Shown here piece by piece: positions 56,727 to 64,000 of a stretch of 64,000 nucleotides of DNA (its first letter is position 1; the number at the start of each line of letters is the position of its first letter). The translations under genes were made by a program, and so were the position numbers. The notes beneath the pieces were generated by a model that was not told where the DNA came from, searched no databases, and saw only the letters and a program-made list of their open reading frames with translations. The DNA is from Arthrobacter cavernae (lineage in GTDB: Bacteria; Actinomycetota; Actinomycetes; Actinomycetales; Micrococcaceae): positions 124,001-188,000 of the forward strand of contig NZ_JAFNLL010000004.1 in assembly GCF_017368795.1 (NCBI RefSeq), written 5' to 3'.

Positions 56727-58079
56727 ATGGAATGGCTCCTGCTCGCCGCCGGAATCCTGCTGATTCTTGGAACAGGCTTCTTCGTGGCGGTTGAGTTCTC
56801 ACTCGTCGCACTGGACCAGGCGACGGTCCAGCGTGCGGTCGACGACGGCGACCACGCCGCAGTCCCGCTGCTGAAGTGCCTCAAGTCCCTGTCCACCCAG
56901 TTGTCGAGCTGCCAGCTCGGCATTACCCTCACCACGCTGTTGACCGGCTTCGTCATGGAACCGTCCGTGGGCCGGCTCCTGGTGGGGCCGCTCGGCGTGC
57001 TGGGCGTCGGCACTGAGGCTGCCCACTCCCTGGCGCTGGTAATTGCGATGGTCTTTGCCACGGTGTTGTCGATGCTGATCGGCGAACTGGTGCCCAAGAA
57101 CATGGCCATCGCACTGGCCTTCCCGCTGGGCCGCCGGCTAGCCCGGCCGCAGCTGGTCTTCACGGCTGTGTTCAAGCCCGCCATCGTCGTGCTCAACGGC
57201 TTCTCCAACAAGGTCCTGAACCTGTTCGGACTCGAGGCCAAGGAGGAGATCTCCGGCGCCCGGACCCCTGCCGAGCTGGCTTCCCTGGTCCGGCGTTCGG
57301 CAGAGCTGGGAACCCTCGACGCCGGCACGGCCAACTTTGTCGCCCGGACGCTCAGTTTCGCGGAGCGCACGGCAGCGGATGTCATGACGCCGCGCATCCG
57401 CATGGAAACCATCGACGCCGAACAGCCGGTAACGGACATCATCGACGCCGCGCGGCGCACAGGGTACTCCCGCTTCCCGGTCATCGGCGACTCCGCGGAC
57501 GACATCCGCGGCGTGGTGCACGTCAAGAAGGCGGTGGCTGTGCCGTCGGACCGTCGTGCCAATCTGGAGGCCGGGGCCATCATGACCGACGTTCTCCGGG
57601 TGCCGGAGACCATCCATCTGGATGCGCTGCTGACGGAACTGCGCGAGGGAAACCTGCAGCTCGCCGTCGTGCTTGATGAATACGGCGGCACCGCCGGCAT
57701 CGCCACGCTTGAGGACCTCGTGGAGGAAATCGTGGGCGAAGTCTCCGATGAGCATGACAAGGTGCGTCCGGGGCTGCTGCAGAGTGCCTCGGGGGACTGG
57801 TACTTCCCGGGCCTGCTGCGCCCGGATGAGGTGTCCGAACAGATTCCGGGACTCACTGTTCCGGACGAGGCCGCCTATGAAACGGTGGGCGGCTACGTCA
57901 TGAGCAAGCTGGGACGCATTGCCGCCGTGGGCGACGTCGTGGAGACGGGCGGCGGAACACTGACAGTCACGCGCATGGACGGCCGCCGGATCGACCGCAT
58001 CTGTTTCCGCCACCTCGAACCCGGGCAGCCGGCCGATGCGGACAGCCGCAACGCCAAGCATGAGGCAGGTGCAGCATGA
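56727..58079 (+). CDS. CNNM/HlyC/CorC-family membrane protein
   Basis: A 450-residue protein. A DUF21/CNNM membrane domain covers about 1-190 (three or four helices; IGELVPKNMAIALAFPLG), a CBS pair about 205-325 (VMTPRIRMETIDA, YSRFPVIGDSADDIRGVVHVK, LDEYGGTAGIATLEDLVEEIVGEV), and the CorC/HlyC C-terminal domain follows. CNNM proteins are linked to magnesium or cobalt efflux; older annotations say hemolysin. It overlaps the second copy by ATGA. Confidence 0.88.
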   Translation: MEWLLLAAGILLILGTGFFVAVEFSLVALDQATVQRAVDDGDHAAVPLLKCLKSLSTQLSSCQLGITLTTLLTGFVMEPSVGRLLVGPLGVLGVGTEAAHSLALVIAMVFATVLSMLIGELVPKNMAIALAFPLGRRLARPQLVFTAVFKPAIVVLNGFSNKVLNLFGLEAKEEISGARTPAELASLVRRSAELGTLDAGTANFVARTLSFAERTAADVMTPRIRMETIDAEQPVTDIIDAARRTGYSRFPVIGDSADDIRGVVHVKKAVAVPSDRRANLEAGAIMTDVLRVPETIHLDALLTELREGNLQLAVVLDEYGGTAGIATLEDLVEEIVGEVSDEHDKVRPGLLQSASGDWYFPGLLRPDEVSEQIPGLTVPDEAAYETVGGYVMSKLGRIAAVGDVVETGGGTLTVTRMDGRRIDRICFRHLEPGQPADADSRNAKHEAGAA

Positions 58080-59146
58080 GCGACTGGGCAGGAATTCTCT
58101 GGCTCGTGCTGCTCCTGATCGGCAACGCGTTCTTCGTGGCCGCCGAGTTCGCGGTCATGTCTGCACGGCGCAGTCAGATTGAGCCGCTGGCCGAGGCCGG
58201 TTCCAAGCGGGCGCAGACCACGCTCCGTGCCATGGAGAGCGTCTCGCTTATGCTCGCGTGTGCGCAGCTGGGCATCACGGTCTGCTCGCTGCTGATCCTC
58301 CACGTGGCCGAACCGGCCATCCACCACCTGCTGGCCGTGCCGCTGGGCGCCGTCGGGGTGCCCGTGGAGCTGGCCGACATCGTGGCCTTTGTCATCGCCC
58401 TGCTCGCCGTGACGTTCCTGCACGTGACGTTTGGCGAAATGGTGCCCAAGAACATCTCGGTCTCGGTGGCCGACAAGGCGGCGCTGCTGCTGGCACCGCC
58501 GCTGATGTTCATTGCCGGCCTGGTCAAGCCGGTCATCTGGACGCTGAACTGGGCCGCAAACCACATCCTGCGGGCCATGAAGATCGAGCCCAAGGACGAG
58601 GTCTCCTCCTCCTTCACGCTCGAGGAGGTCCAGTCGATCGTGCAGGAGTCCACGCGCCATGGCCTGGTTGATGACGAATCCGGGCTGCTGACGGGTGCAT
58701 TGGAATTTTCGGAGCACACTGCTGCGCACATCATGGTGCCGCTGGACAAGCTGGTGATGCTCAAATCGGCGTCCACGCCGGTTGAGCTGGAGAAAGCCGT
58801 CAGCCGCACCGGATTCTCCCGCTTCCCGATGCTGGACGACGACGGCGAGCTGGCCGGCTACATCCACGTGAAGGATGTGCTGTCCATCCCGGAGGAGGGG
58901 CGGAACCACCGGATCGCCGAGGGGCGGATCCGTTCGCTGGCCAACCTGTCGCCGGATGACGAGATCGAGGACGCGATGGCCGTGATGCAGCGTACCGGTT
59001 CGCATCTGGCCCGTGTGGTGGGCCCGGGCGGCGCCACGCTGGGCGTGCTGTTCCTGGAAGACGTCATCGAACAGCTGGTCGGCGAGATCCGCGACGCCAC
59101 CCAGGCAACCGGCATCCGGCGGCTGGGCGGCCAGGAACGCGTGTAG
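58076..59146 (+). CDS. CNNM/HlyC/CorC-family membrane protein, second copy
   Basis: A 356-residue paralog of the preceding protein with the same membrane part (NAFFVAAEFAVMSARRSQIEPLAEAGSKRA, GEMVPKNISVSV) and CBS pair (HIMVPLDKLVML, FSRFPMLDDDGELAGYIHVKDVL). It stops shortly after the CBS pair and so lacks the C-terminal CorC/HlyC domain of copy 1. The two may work as a heteromer. Confidence 0.86.
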   Translation: MSDWAGILWLVLLLIGNAFFVAAEFAVMSARRSQIEPLAEAGSKRAQTTLRAMESVSLMLACAQLGITVCSLLILHVAEPAIHHLLAVPLGAVGVPVELADIVAFVIALLAVTFLHVTFGEMVPKNISVSVADKAALLLAPPLMFIAGLVKPVIWTLNWAANHILRAMKIEPKDEVSSSFTLEEVQSIVQESTRHGLVDDESGLLTGALEFSEHTAAHIMVPLDKLVMLKSASTPVELEKAVSRTGFSRFPMLDDDGELAGYIHVKDVLSIPEEGRNHRIAEGRIRSLANLSPDDEIEDAMAVMQRTGSHLARVVGPGGATLGVLFLEDVIEQLVGEIRDATQATGIRRLGGQERV

Positions 59147-59215
59147 TGCTCCCGGGGACAGGGTGGCTGTGCTGCCCTGTCCACGGCCATGCCGGGCCGC
59201 CCGGTGATCCCTAAA

Positions 59216-59230
59216 TAGGAATCATTCACA
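59216..59230. promoter_or_regulatory. Candidate Zur box before znuA
   Basis: On the minus strand the bases read TGTGAATGATTCCTA, keeping the AATGATT core and the outer TG and A of the Zur consensus TGATAATGATTATCA (10 of 15). It lies about 100 bases before the zinc-transporter operon, whose Fur/Zur-type regulator gene is at its far end. Confidence 0.45.
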
Positions 59231-59328
59231 TTTGGCGCTACACTCGAAGACGCCAGCTATTGTGTTTGATTCTCATTTCGCCTGCTGGCTTTCGCCAGCC
59301 TGTTGCTTTTCACTAGATCGAGGTTTTC

Positions 59329-60303
59329 GTGCGCTCCACTGCCGCCCGCCTGTCCCTGGCCGCCTCTGCGGGCCTGGCCCTTCTGCTCACCGCCTGCGCG
59401 GCGCCGGCCGCTACGCCGCCGTCGGTCTCCTCCGCCGTCATTGAGGTGGTCACCTCCACCAATGTGTACGGCGACATCGTCAAAGCCATCGGCGGCGACA
59501 AGGTCAAGGTGACGTCCATCATCACCAAGACCAGCCAGGACCCGCACTCCTATGAAGCCAGTGCCCAGGACAAGCTCGCGGTGTCCAAAGCGAAGCTGGT
59601 GGTGGAAAACGGCGGCGGCTACGACGACTTCCTGCACAAGCTCGCCGACGACACGAACGTGGGCCACGACAACGTGGTCAGCGCCGTGGAGGTGTCCGGT
59701 CTTGCCTCGGAGGAAGACCAAGCCCACTCAATCGAGTCTGCATCTCCTGCTGCCGACGAGCACAGCCACAGCACCGGCCACTTCAATGAACACGTCTGGT
59801 ACAGCCTGGCGTCCATGGGCAAGCTGGCGGATGCCGTAGCAGCCAAGCTCAGCGCCCTGGACTCCGCTTCCGCGGGAACTTTTACCGCCAATGCGGACAC
59901 GTTCAAGACATCCCTGACCGAACTGGAAACGAAGCTGGATGCCGCCAAGGCAGCCGGAACCGCCGTTCCGGTGGCCATTACGGAGCCCGTTCCGCTGTAC
60001 CTGTTGGAAGCAGCAGGCCTGGAAAACAAGACTCCGGAAGCCTTCAGTGATGCCATTGAGGAAGGCGCGGACGTGCCGCCGGCGGTCCTGAAGGAGACCA
60101 CCGAGCTGCTGGGAACCAAGGCCGTCCGCCTCCTGGCCTACAACGCCCAGACCGAAGGCCCGCAGACCGAGGCCGTGAAGAATGCGGCCACCGCGGCGGG
60201 CATCCCGGTGGTCGATTTCACGGAGACTCTGCCCGAGGGCCTGGACTACCTCCAGTGGATGACCGCGAACGTCAAGAACCTCACTGACGCACTGGGCAAG
60301 TAG
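59329..60303 (+). CDS. znuA: Zinc ABC transporter substrate-binding lipoprotein
   Basis: A 324-residue cluster A-I metal-binding protein. The signal peptide ends in the lipobox LTAC (Cys near residue 23). Metal-ligand regions are QDPHSYEAS, a His-rich loop ADEHSHSTGHFNEHVWYS, and later E/D residues. It captures zinc (manganese possible) outside the membrane. It starts at GTG 59329 with GAGG upstream. ATPase and permease genes follow. Confidence 0.9.
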   Translation: MRSTAARLSLAASAGLALLLTACAAPAATPPSVSSAVIEVVTSTNVYGDIVKAIGGDKVKVTSIITKTSQDPHSYEASAQDKLAVSKAKLVVENGGGYDDFLHKLADDTNVGHDNVVSAVEVSGLASEEDQAHSIESASPAADEHSHSTGHFNEHVWYSLASMGKLADAVAAKLSALDSASAGTFTANADTFKTSLTELETKLDAAKAAGTAVPVAITEPVPLYLLEAAGLENKTPEAFSDAIEEGADVPPAVLKETTELLGTKAVRLLAYNAQTEGPQTEAVKNAATAAGIPVVDFTETLPEGLDYLQWMTANVKNLTDALGK

Positions 60304-60451
60304 GGCTCCGGGCAAGTAGCCCGCCCAGCAAACACCAGACTGCCGCCGTGGGCCCTGCAATCGTCCTAAGATGTTCACGACGGCTGCGGGGCCCTGCGCA
60401 CTCCACCAACAACTGCGTTCCTTCGGCAACGCATGGATCGAGGACAATCTT

Positions 60452-61267
60452 TTGACACCGGTAGTGAGCCTTCGCGGGGCCGGCCTCCAATTCGGCAAGC
60501 GGGTCCTGTGGGCCGGCCTCGACCTGGACATCAACCCCGGGGAGTTCTTCGCCGTGCTCGGACCGAACGGGAGCGGAAAGACGAGCTTCCTCAAGGTCCT
60601 CCTCGGGCTGCAGGAACTGCACTCCGGCACCGTGTCGCTGGGCGGACATCCCGTGGAACGCGGCAGCAAGCGCATCGGGTACATCCCGCAGCAGAAATCC
60701 TTCGCCCCGGACACCCCGCTGCGGGCCCGTGATCTGGTTGGCTTGGGCATCGATGGCCACCGCTGGGGCATGCGCCTTGGCGCAGCCAGGGTCAACCGCC
60801 GCGTGGACGAACTGCTGGACCTTGTGGGGGCATCCGACTATTCCAACGTCCCGGTGGGCCTGCTGTCCGGCGGCGAACAGCAGCGGCTGCGCGCTGCCCA
60901 GGCCCTGGCCACCGATCCACAAGTGCTCCTCTGCGATGAGCCGCTGCTTTCCCTGGACCTGCACCACCAGCAGGGCGTCAGCGCCCTGATCAACAGGCAA
61001 TGCCACGAACGCAACAGTGCCGTGGTGTTTGTGACCCACGAAATCAACCCCGTGATCGACTACGTGGACCGGGTCCTCTACCTGGCCGGGGGCCGCTTCC
61101 GGGTGGGTACACCGCAGGAGGTCATGACCACGGACGTTCTTTCGGAGCTGTACAACAGTCACGTGGAAGTCATCCACGCGAACGGCAGGATCGTCGTCGT
61201 CGGGCTCCCGGACGCCACCACGCACTTCCATGACGACGCCCACCCAACCGCCGGGGAGGACTTCTAA
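60452..61267 (+). CDS. znuC: Zinc ABC transporter ATP-binding protein
   Basis: A 271-residue ABC ATPase: Walker A GPNGSGKTSF, signature [15 protein letters not shown], Walker B VLLCDEPLLSLD, His switch VTHEI. The frame is open from 60371, but TTG 60452 fits best because GAGG lies eight bases before it and homologous sequence starts here. It is followed directly by the permease gene. Confidence 0.88.
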   Translation: MTPVVSLRGAGLQFGKRVLWAGLDLDINPGEFFAVLGPNGSGKTSFLKVLLGLQELHSGTVSLGGHPVERGSKRIGYIPQQKSFAPDTPLRARDLVGLGIDGHRWGMRLGAARVNRRVDELLDLVGASDYSNVPVGLLSGGEQQRLRAAQALATDPQVLLCDEPLLSLDLHHQQGVSALINRQCHERNSAVVFVTHEINPVIDYVDRVLYLAGGRFRVGTPQEVMTTDVLSELYNSHVEVIHANGRIVVVGLPDATTHFHDDAHPTAGEDF

Positions 61268-62161
61268 ATGGATCTCGGCAGCATCCTGCAGACCATCTTC
61301 AACTTCGAGAACTACGGCGAACTGCTGGCCCTGGTGCAGAACTCCATCTGGGCCGGTGCCGTGCTGGGCCTGCTCGGCGGGCTGGTGGGCACCTTCGTCA
61401 TGAAGCGGGACCTCGCCTTCGCCGTGCACGGCATCTCCGAGCTGTCCTTCGCCGGCGCCGCGTTCGCCCTGCTGATCGGCGCAGACATCATCTTCGGCTC
61501 GCTGGCCGGTTCCGTGGCGGCCGCGCTGCTGCTGGGCCTCATGGGGGTCCGGGCCAGGGACAAGAACTCCATCATCGGCGTCATCATGCCCTTCGGCCTT
61601 GGTCTGGGGATCCTCTTCCTGGCCCTCTACGAGGGCCGGGCGGCCAACAAGTTCGGACTGCTGACGGGCCAGATCGTTTCCGTGGACACGGTGCAACTGC
61701 AGGCCCTGGCGGGCACCGCCGTCGTGGTCATGATTGCGCTGGCCGCCATCTGGCGACCGTTGAGCTTTGCCAGCGGCGATCCCGAAATGGCCGAGGCACG
61801 CGGCGTGCCCGTCCGCGGCCTGGCCATCGGTTTCATGGTGATGCTGGGCGTGAGCGTAGCGTTGTCGATCCAGATCGTGGGCGCCCTGCTGGTTCTGGCC
61901 CTGCTGATCACCCCCGCGGCAGCAGCCCTCCGGGTGACGACGTCGCCCCGGCTGGTGGTGCTGCTGAGCGTCGCCTTCGCCGTCTCCGCCACGGTGGGGG
62001 GCATTCTGCTCGCATTGGGCAGCCGGATCCCGATCAGCCCCTACGTGACCACGCTGTCATTCCTGATCTATGTGGTGTGCCGGGTCATCGGCAGTGTCCG
62101 CGCCAAGCGCGGGCTCATGGGCCGGGTGACGCGGGAGGCCGCGCCGGCTGCGGCTGCCTAA
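61268..62161 (+). CDS. znuB: Zinc ABC transporter permease
   Basis: A 297-residue ABC-3 type permease with about eight hydrophobic segments, HGISELSFAGAAFALLIGAD, and an SIQIVGALLVLALLITPAAAA motif typical of ZnuB/MntB. ATG 61268 is immediately after the znuC stop. Confidence 0.9.
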   Translation: MDLGSILQTIFNFENYGELLALVQNSIWAGAVLGLLGGLVGTFVMKRDLAFAVHGISELSFAGAAFALLIGADIIFGSLAGSVAAALLLGLMGVRARDKNSIIGVIMPFGLGLGILFLALYEGRAANKFGLLTGQIVSVDTVQLQALAGTAVVVMIALAAIWRPLSFASGDPEMAEARGVPVRGLAIGFMVMLGVSVALSIQIVGALLVLALLITPAAAALRVTTSPRLVVLLSVAFAVSATVGGILLALGSRIPISPYVTTLSFLIYVVCRVIGSVRAKRGLMGRVTREAAPAAAA

Positions 62162-62171
62162 AGCAGCCCGC

Positions 62172-62627
62172 TTACAGGAGTCCGGCGGCCTTCGTGGCCG
62201 TGCAGTCGGGGCAGAGCCCGAAGATCTCCACGGTGTGGGCCACCTCGGTGAAGCCGTGCTCCGCTGCCGTGCGTGCTGCCCAGGTCTCGACGGCGGGGGC
62301 CTCCACCTCCACTGCCTTGCCACAGCTGCGGCACAACAGGTGGTGATGGTGCCCGGTCACGGCGCAGCGGCGGTATACGGCCTCGCCCTCGGCGTTGCGC
62401 AGGACGTCGATGAGTCCGTCATCGGCGAGGGACTGCAGGATGCGGTAGGCGGTGGCCAGGGAAACGGAAATCCCTTTGTTCTGCAACAGGCGGTAGAGCT
62501 CCTGGGTGCTGACGAAGTCGTCCAGTTCGTCCAGGGCGGCGCTCACGGCCAGGCGCTGCTTGGTGACACGCTGCTCCTTGACGCCCGCAGCGGCTGGAGT
62601 GGCGGCGGCGCTGGTGCCGTGCGGCAT
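62172..62627 (-). CDS. zur: Fur-family regulator, Zur-like
   Basis: A 151-residue Fur-family repressor: winged helix (TKQRLAVSAALDELDDFVSTQELYRLLQ, LATAYRILQSLADDGLIDVL), metal motif GHHHHLLCRSC and a structural zinc pair ending CPDC. It is convergent with the zinc transporter, ten bases from the znuB stop, so Zur function is the likely reading. ATG 62627 is used; GTG 62639 sits too close to its ribosome site. Confidence 0.86.
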   Translation of the reverse strand: MPHGTSAAATPAAAGVKEQRVTKQRLAVSAALDELDDFVSTQELYRLLQNKGISVSLATAYRILQSLADDGLIDVLRNAEGEAVYRRCAVTGHHHHLLCRSCGKAVEVEAPAVETWAARTAAEHGFTEVAHTVEIFGLCPDCTATKAAGLL

Positions 62628-62721
62628 TGGTGGACTCACTTCCCTGGTGATGCTGGCAAACCCCAATTTTACCAGCCGGGGCAGCGTGGACACTCCCCGG
62701 AGCGGACCATAGGCTTGCGGA

Positions 62722-63378
62722 ATGAAGCTCACCAAGTTCACGCATGCCTGTGTCCGCCTCGAGAAGGACCGGCACGTGCTGGTCATTGATCCCGGATCGT
62801 TTTCGGAGACCGAGGAAGCCTTGGCGGGGGCGCAGGCTGTGCTGGTCACCCACCAGCACACCGACCACATCGACGTCCCGGCCGTGGTCATGGCGCTTCG
62901 GAACAATCCCGAACTGCAGGTCCATGCCCCTGCCGTTGTTGCGGAGGAGCTGAAGGCGAAAGCAGCCGACGACGGCGGGCGGATCCATGCGGTGGAGCCC
63001 GGCAGTGTCTTCGAGGCGGCCGGCTTTGCCATCCGTACCTTCGGCGGGCAGCACGCCTTGATCCATCCGCAGATCCCCGTTGTGGCCAACATCGGCTACC
63101 TCGTGGATGACAACGTGTTCCACCCCGGGGATTCCTTCGTGGTGCCGGACGGCATCAGCGTGCAGACCCTGCTGGTCCCCATCCACGCGCCGTGGTCCAA
63201 GGTGGGCGAAGTGGTGGACTTCGTGGTCTCGGTCAGGGCGCCGAAGGCCTTCCCCGTCCATGACGGCCTGCTCAACGAGCTGGGCCGGGGAATCGTGGAG
63301 GGACACGTGACCCGGATCGGTGCCAAGTACGGAACGCAGTACGCCCGTCTCGGCACCCGCGAATCAGTCGAGGTCTGA
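62722..63378 (+). CDS. MBL-fold metallo-hydrolase
   Basis: A 218-residue protein of the UlaG/ZnMBL type: [12 protein letters not shown] carries the HxHxDH zinc motif, with later ligands GGQHALIHP and DNVFHPGDS. The substrate is unknown. It is divergent from zur and its 3' end overlaps the next minus-strand gene by 15 bases. Confidence 0.82.
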   Translation: MKLTKFTHACVRLEKDRHVLVIDPGSFSETEEALAGAQAVLVTHQHTDHIDVPAVVMALRNNPELQVHAPAVVAEELKAKAADDGGRIHAVEPGSVFEAAGFAIRTFGGQHALIHPQIPVVANIGYLVDDNVFHPGDSFVVPDGISVQTLLVPIHAPWSKVGEVVDFVVSVRAPKAFPVHDGLLNELGRGIVEGHVTRIGAKYGTQYARLGTRESVEV

Positions 63379-64000
63379 GGCCGGCCAGACGCCCGTTTCA
63401 TGGAAGCGGGCCAGCGCGGCCTCATGCGGCGCGGGGTCGAGCCCCTTTTCCGCCAGCCAGCCCGCGTTGCAGTAGCTTCCGGCGTAGCGGTCGCCGCTGT
63501 CGCACATGAGCGAAACGATGCTCCCGCGCTGGCCCTCGGCCACCATCTGCGCCACGAGCTGCCACACACCCCACAGATTGGTGCCCGTGGACGGCCCGGC
63601 GTGCAGGCCGGCCAGCCCGTGCAGCTGGCGCATGGCCGCCACCGAGGCGGCGTCTGGGACCTGGATCATGTGGTCGATGACGGCGGGGACGAAGCTGGGC
63701 TCCACGCGCGGCCGGCCGATGCCCTCGATCCGCGACGGCAGTCCGGTGCTGTATTCGGCCAGGCCGTCGCGCCATGCCGGATAGAACGCCGAATTCTCGG
63801 GATCCACCACGGCCAGCCTGGTGTCATGCCGGTTGTAGCGCAGGTACCGGCCGATCGTGGCGCTGGTGCCGCCCGTGCCGGCCCCCACCACGATCCAGCG
63901 GGGAACAGGATGCTCTTCGAGGGCGAGCTGTTCAAAGATGGACTCGGCGATGTTGTTGTTGCCGCGCCAGTCCGTGGCCCGCTCCGCGTACGTGAACTGG
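63364..64000 (-). CDS. Cds1-like cysteine desulfhydrase/synthase, 5' end beyond window
   Basis: The C-terminal about 211 residues of a PLP enzyme of the cysteine synthase fold. It includes [24 protein letters not shown] and [19 protein letters not shown] (the PLP-phosphate loop), then [20 protein letters not shown]. The sequence is closest to the Cds1 L-cysteine desulfhydrase group of actinobacteria, which makes sulfide, ammonia and pyruvate. The N-terminal part, including the PLP lysine, lies outside the window. Confidence 0.88.
   Translation of the reverse strand, partial: QFTYAERATDWRGNNNIAESIFEQLALEEHPVPRWIVVGAGTGGTSATIGRYLRYNRHDTRLAVVDPENSAFYPAWRDGLAEYSTGLPSRIEGIGRPRVEPSFVPAVIDHMIQVPDAASVAAMRQLHGLAGLHAGPSTGTNLWGVWQLVAQMVAEGQRGSIVSLMCDSGDRYAGSYCNAGWLAEKGLDPAPHEAALARFHETGVWPASDLD

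Overview
The window is high-GC actinobacterial chromosome, most likely from an Arthrobacter-type Micrococcales organism. Evidence for this is a SigR/RsrA thiol-stress pair, a fused 2-oxoglutarate decarboxylase/dehydrogenase (Kgd type), a SAM-IV riboswitch, the tiny ribosomal protein bL37, prfB without a programmed frameshift, and a tmRNA tag ending in FALAA. High GC gives long open frames opposite many real genes; these were discarded.

1-2563 (minus) is the 5' part of an FHA-FtsK/SpoIIIE ATPase that runs out of the left edge. 2808-30541 is a large cell-surface polysaccharide locus. It holds WbpD/WbpE/WbpB-like genes for a 2,3-diamino-uronic-acid nucleotide sugar, UDP-galactopyranose mutase, a Wzm/Wzt-type ABC exporter, several glycosyltransferases and an OafA-type acyltransferase. 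It continues with a YfhO-GtrB-YfhO triplet, a second sugar-modifying set (aminotransferase, epimerase, acetyltransferase), a UPF0104-type membrane protein, L-2-hydroxyglutarate oxidase, a GH25 lysozyme with FG-GAP repeats, a pyruvyltransferase-family protein and another GT2. An IS630-family element with a +1 frameshift lies directly after the lhgO stop codon.

30667-35405 is a Tad-type pilus operon (ATPase, TadB, TadC, a small Flp-like protein and three TadE/TadG-like proteins). 35476-40901 is a housekeeping block: prfB, ftsE, ftsX, an EnvC-like M23 peptidase, smpB and ssrA (tmRNA). A soluble HtrA-like protease follows.

42192-50053 is mostly minus strand: a 44-aa basic protein, a CxxC protein, a DtxR-family regulator, a methyltransferase, a SufS-like enzyme behind a SAM-IV riboswitch, hisN, rsgA, aroA and a DoxX-like protein. 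sigR-rsrA, bL37, a degenerate SGNH protein and kgd follow. 56727-64000 holds two CNNM/CorC-type membrane proteins, a zinc ABC transporter with a convergent Fur/Zur regulator, a metallo-hydrolase and the 3' part of a Cds1-like cysteine desulfhydrase/synthase.

The most useful signals are regulatory or contextual. Two sites match the SigR consensus GGAAT-N18-GTT, one before sigR and one before ssrA. A clear SAM-IV riboswitch precedes the SufS-like gene. The IS630 frameshift site has the UCC-UUU-C form. LhgO sits in the same locus as WbpB-like chemistry, suggesting recycling of 2-hydroxyglutarate.
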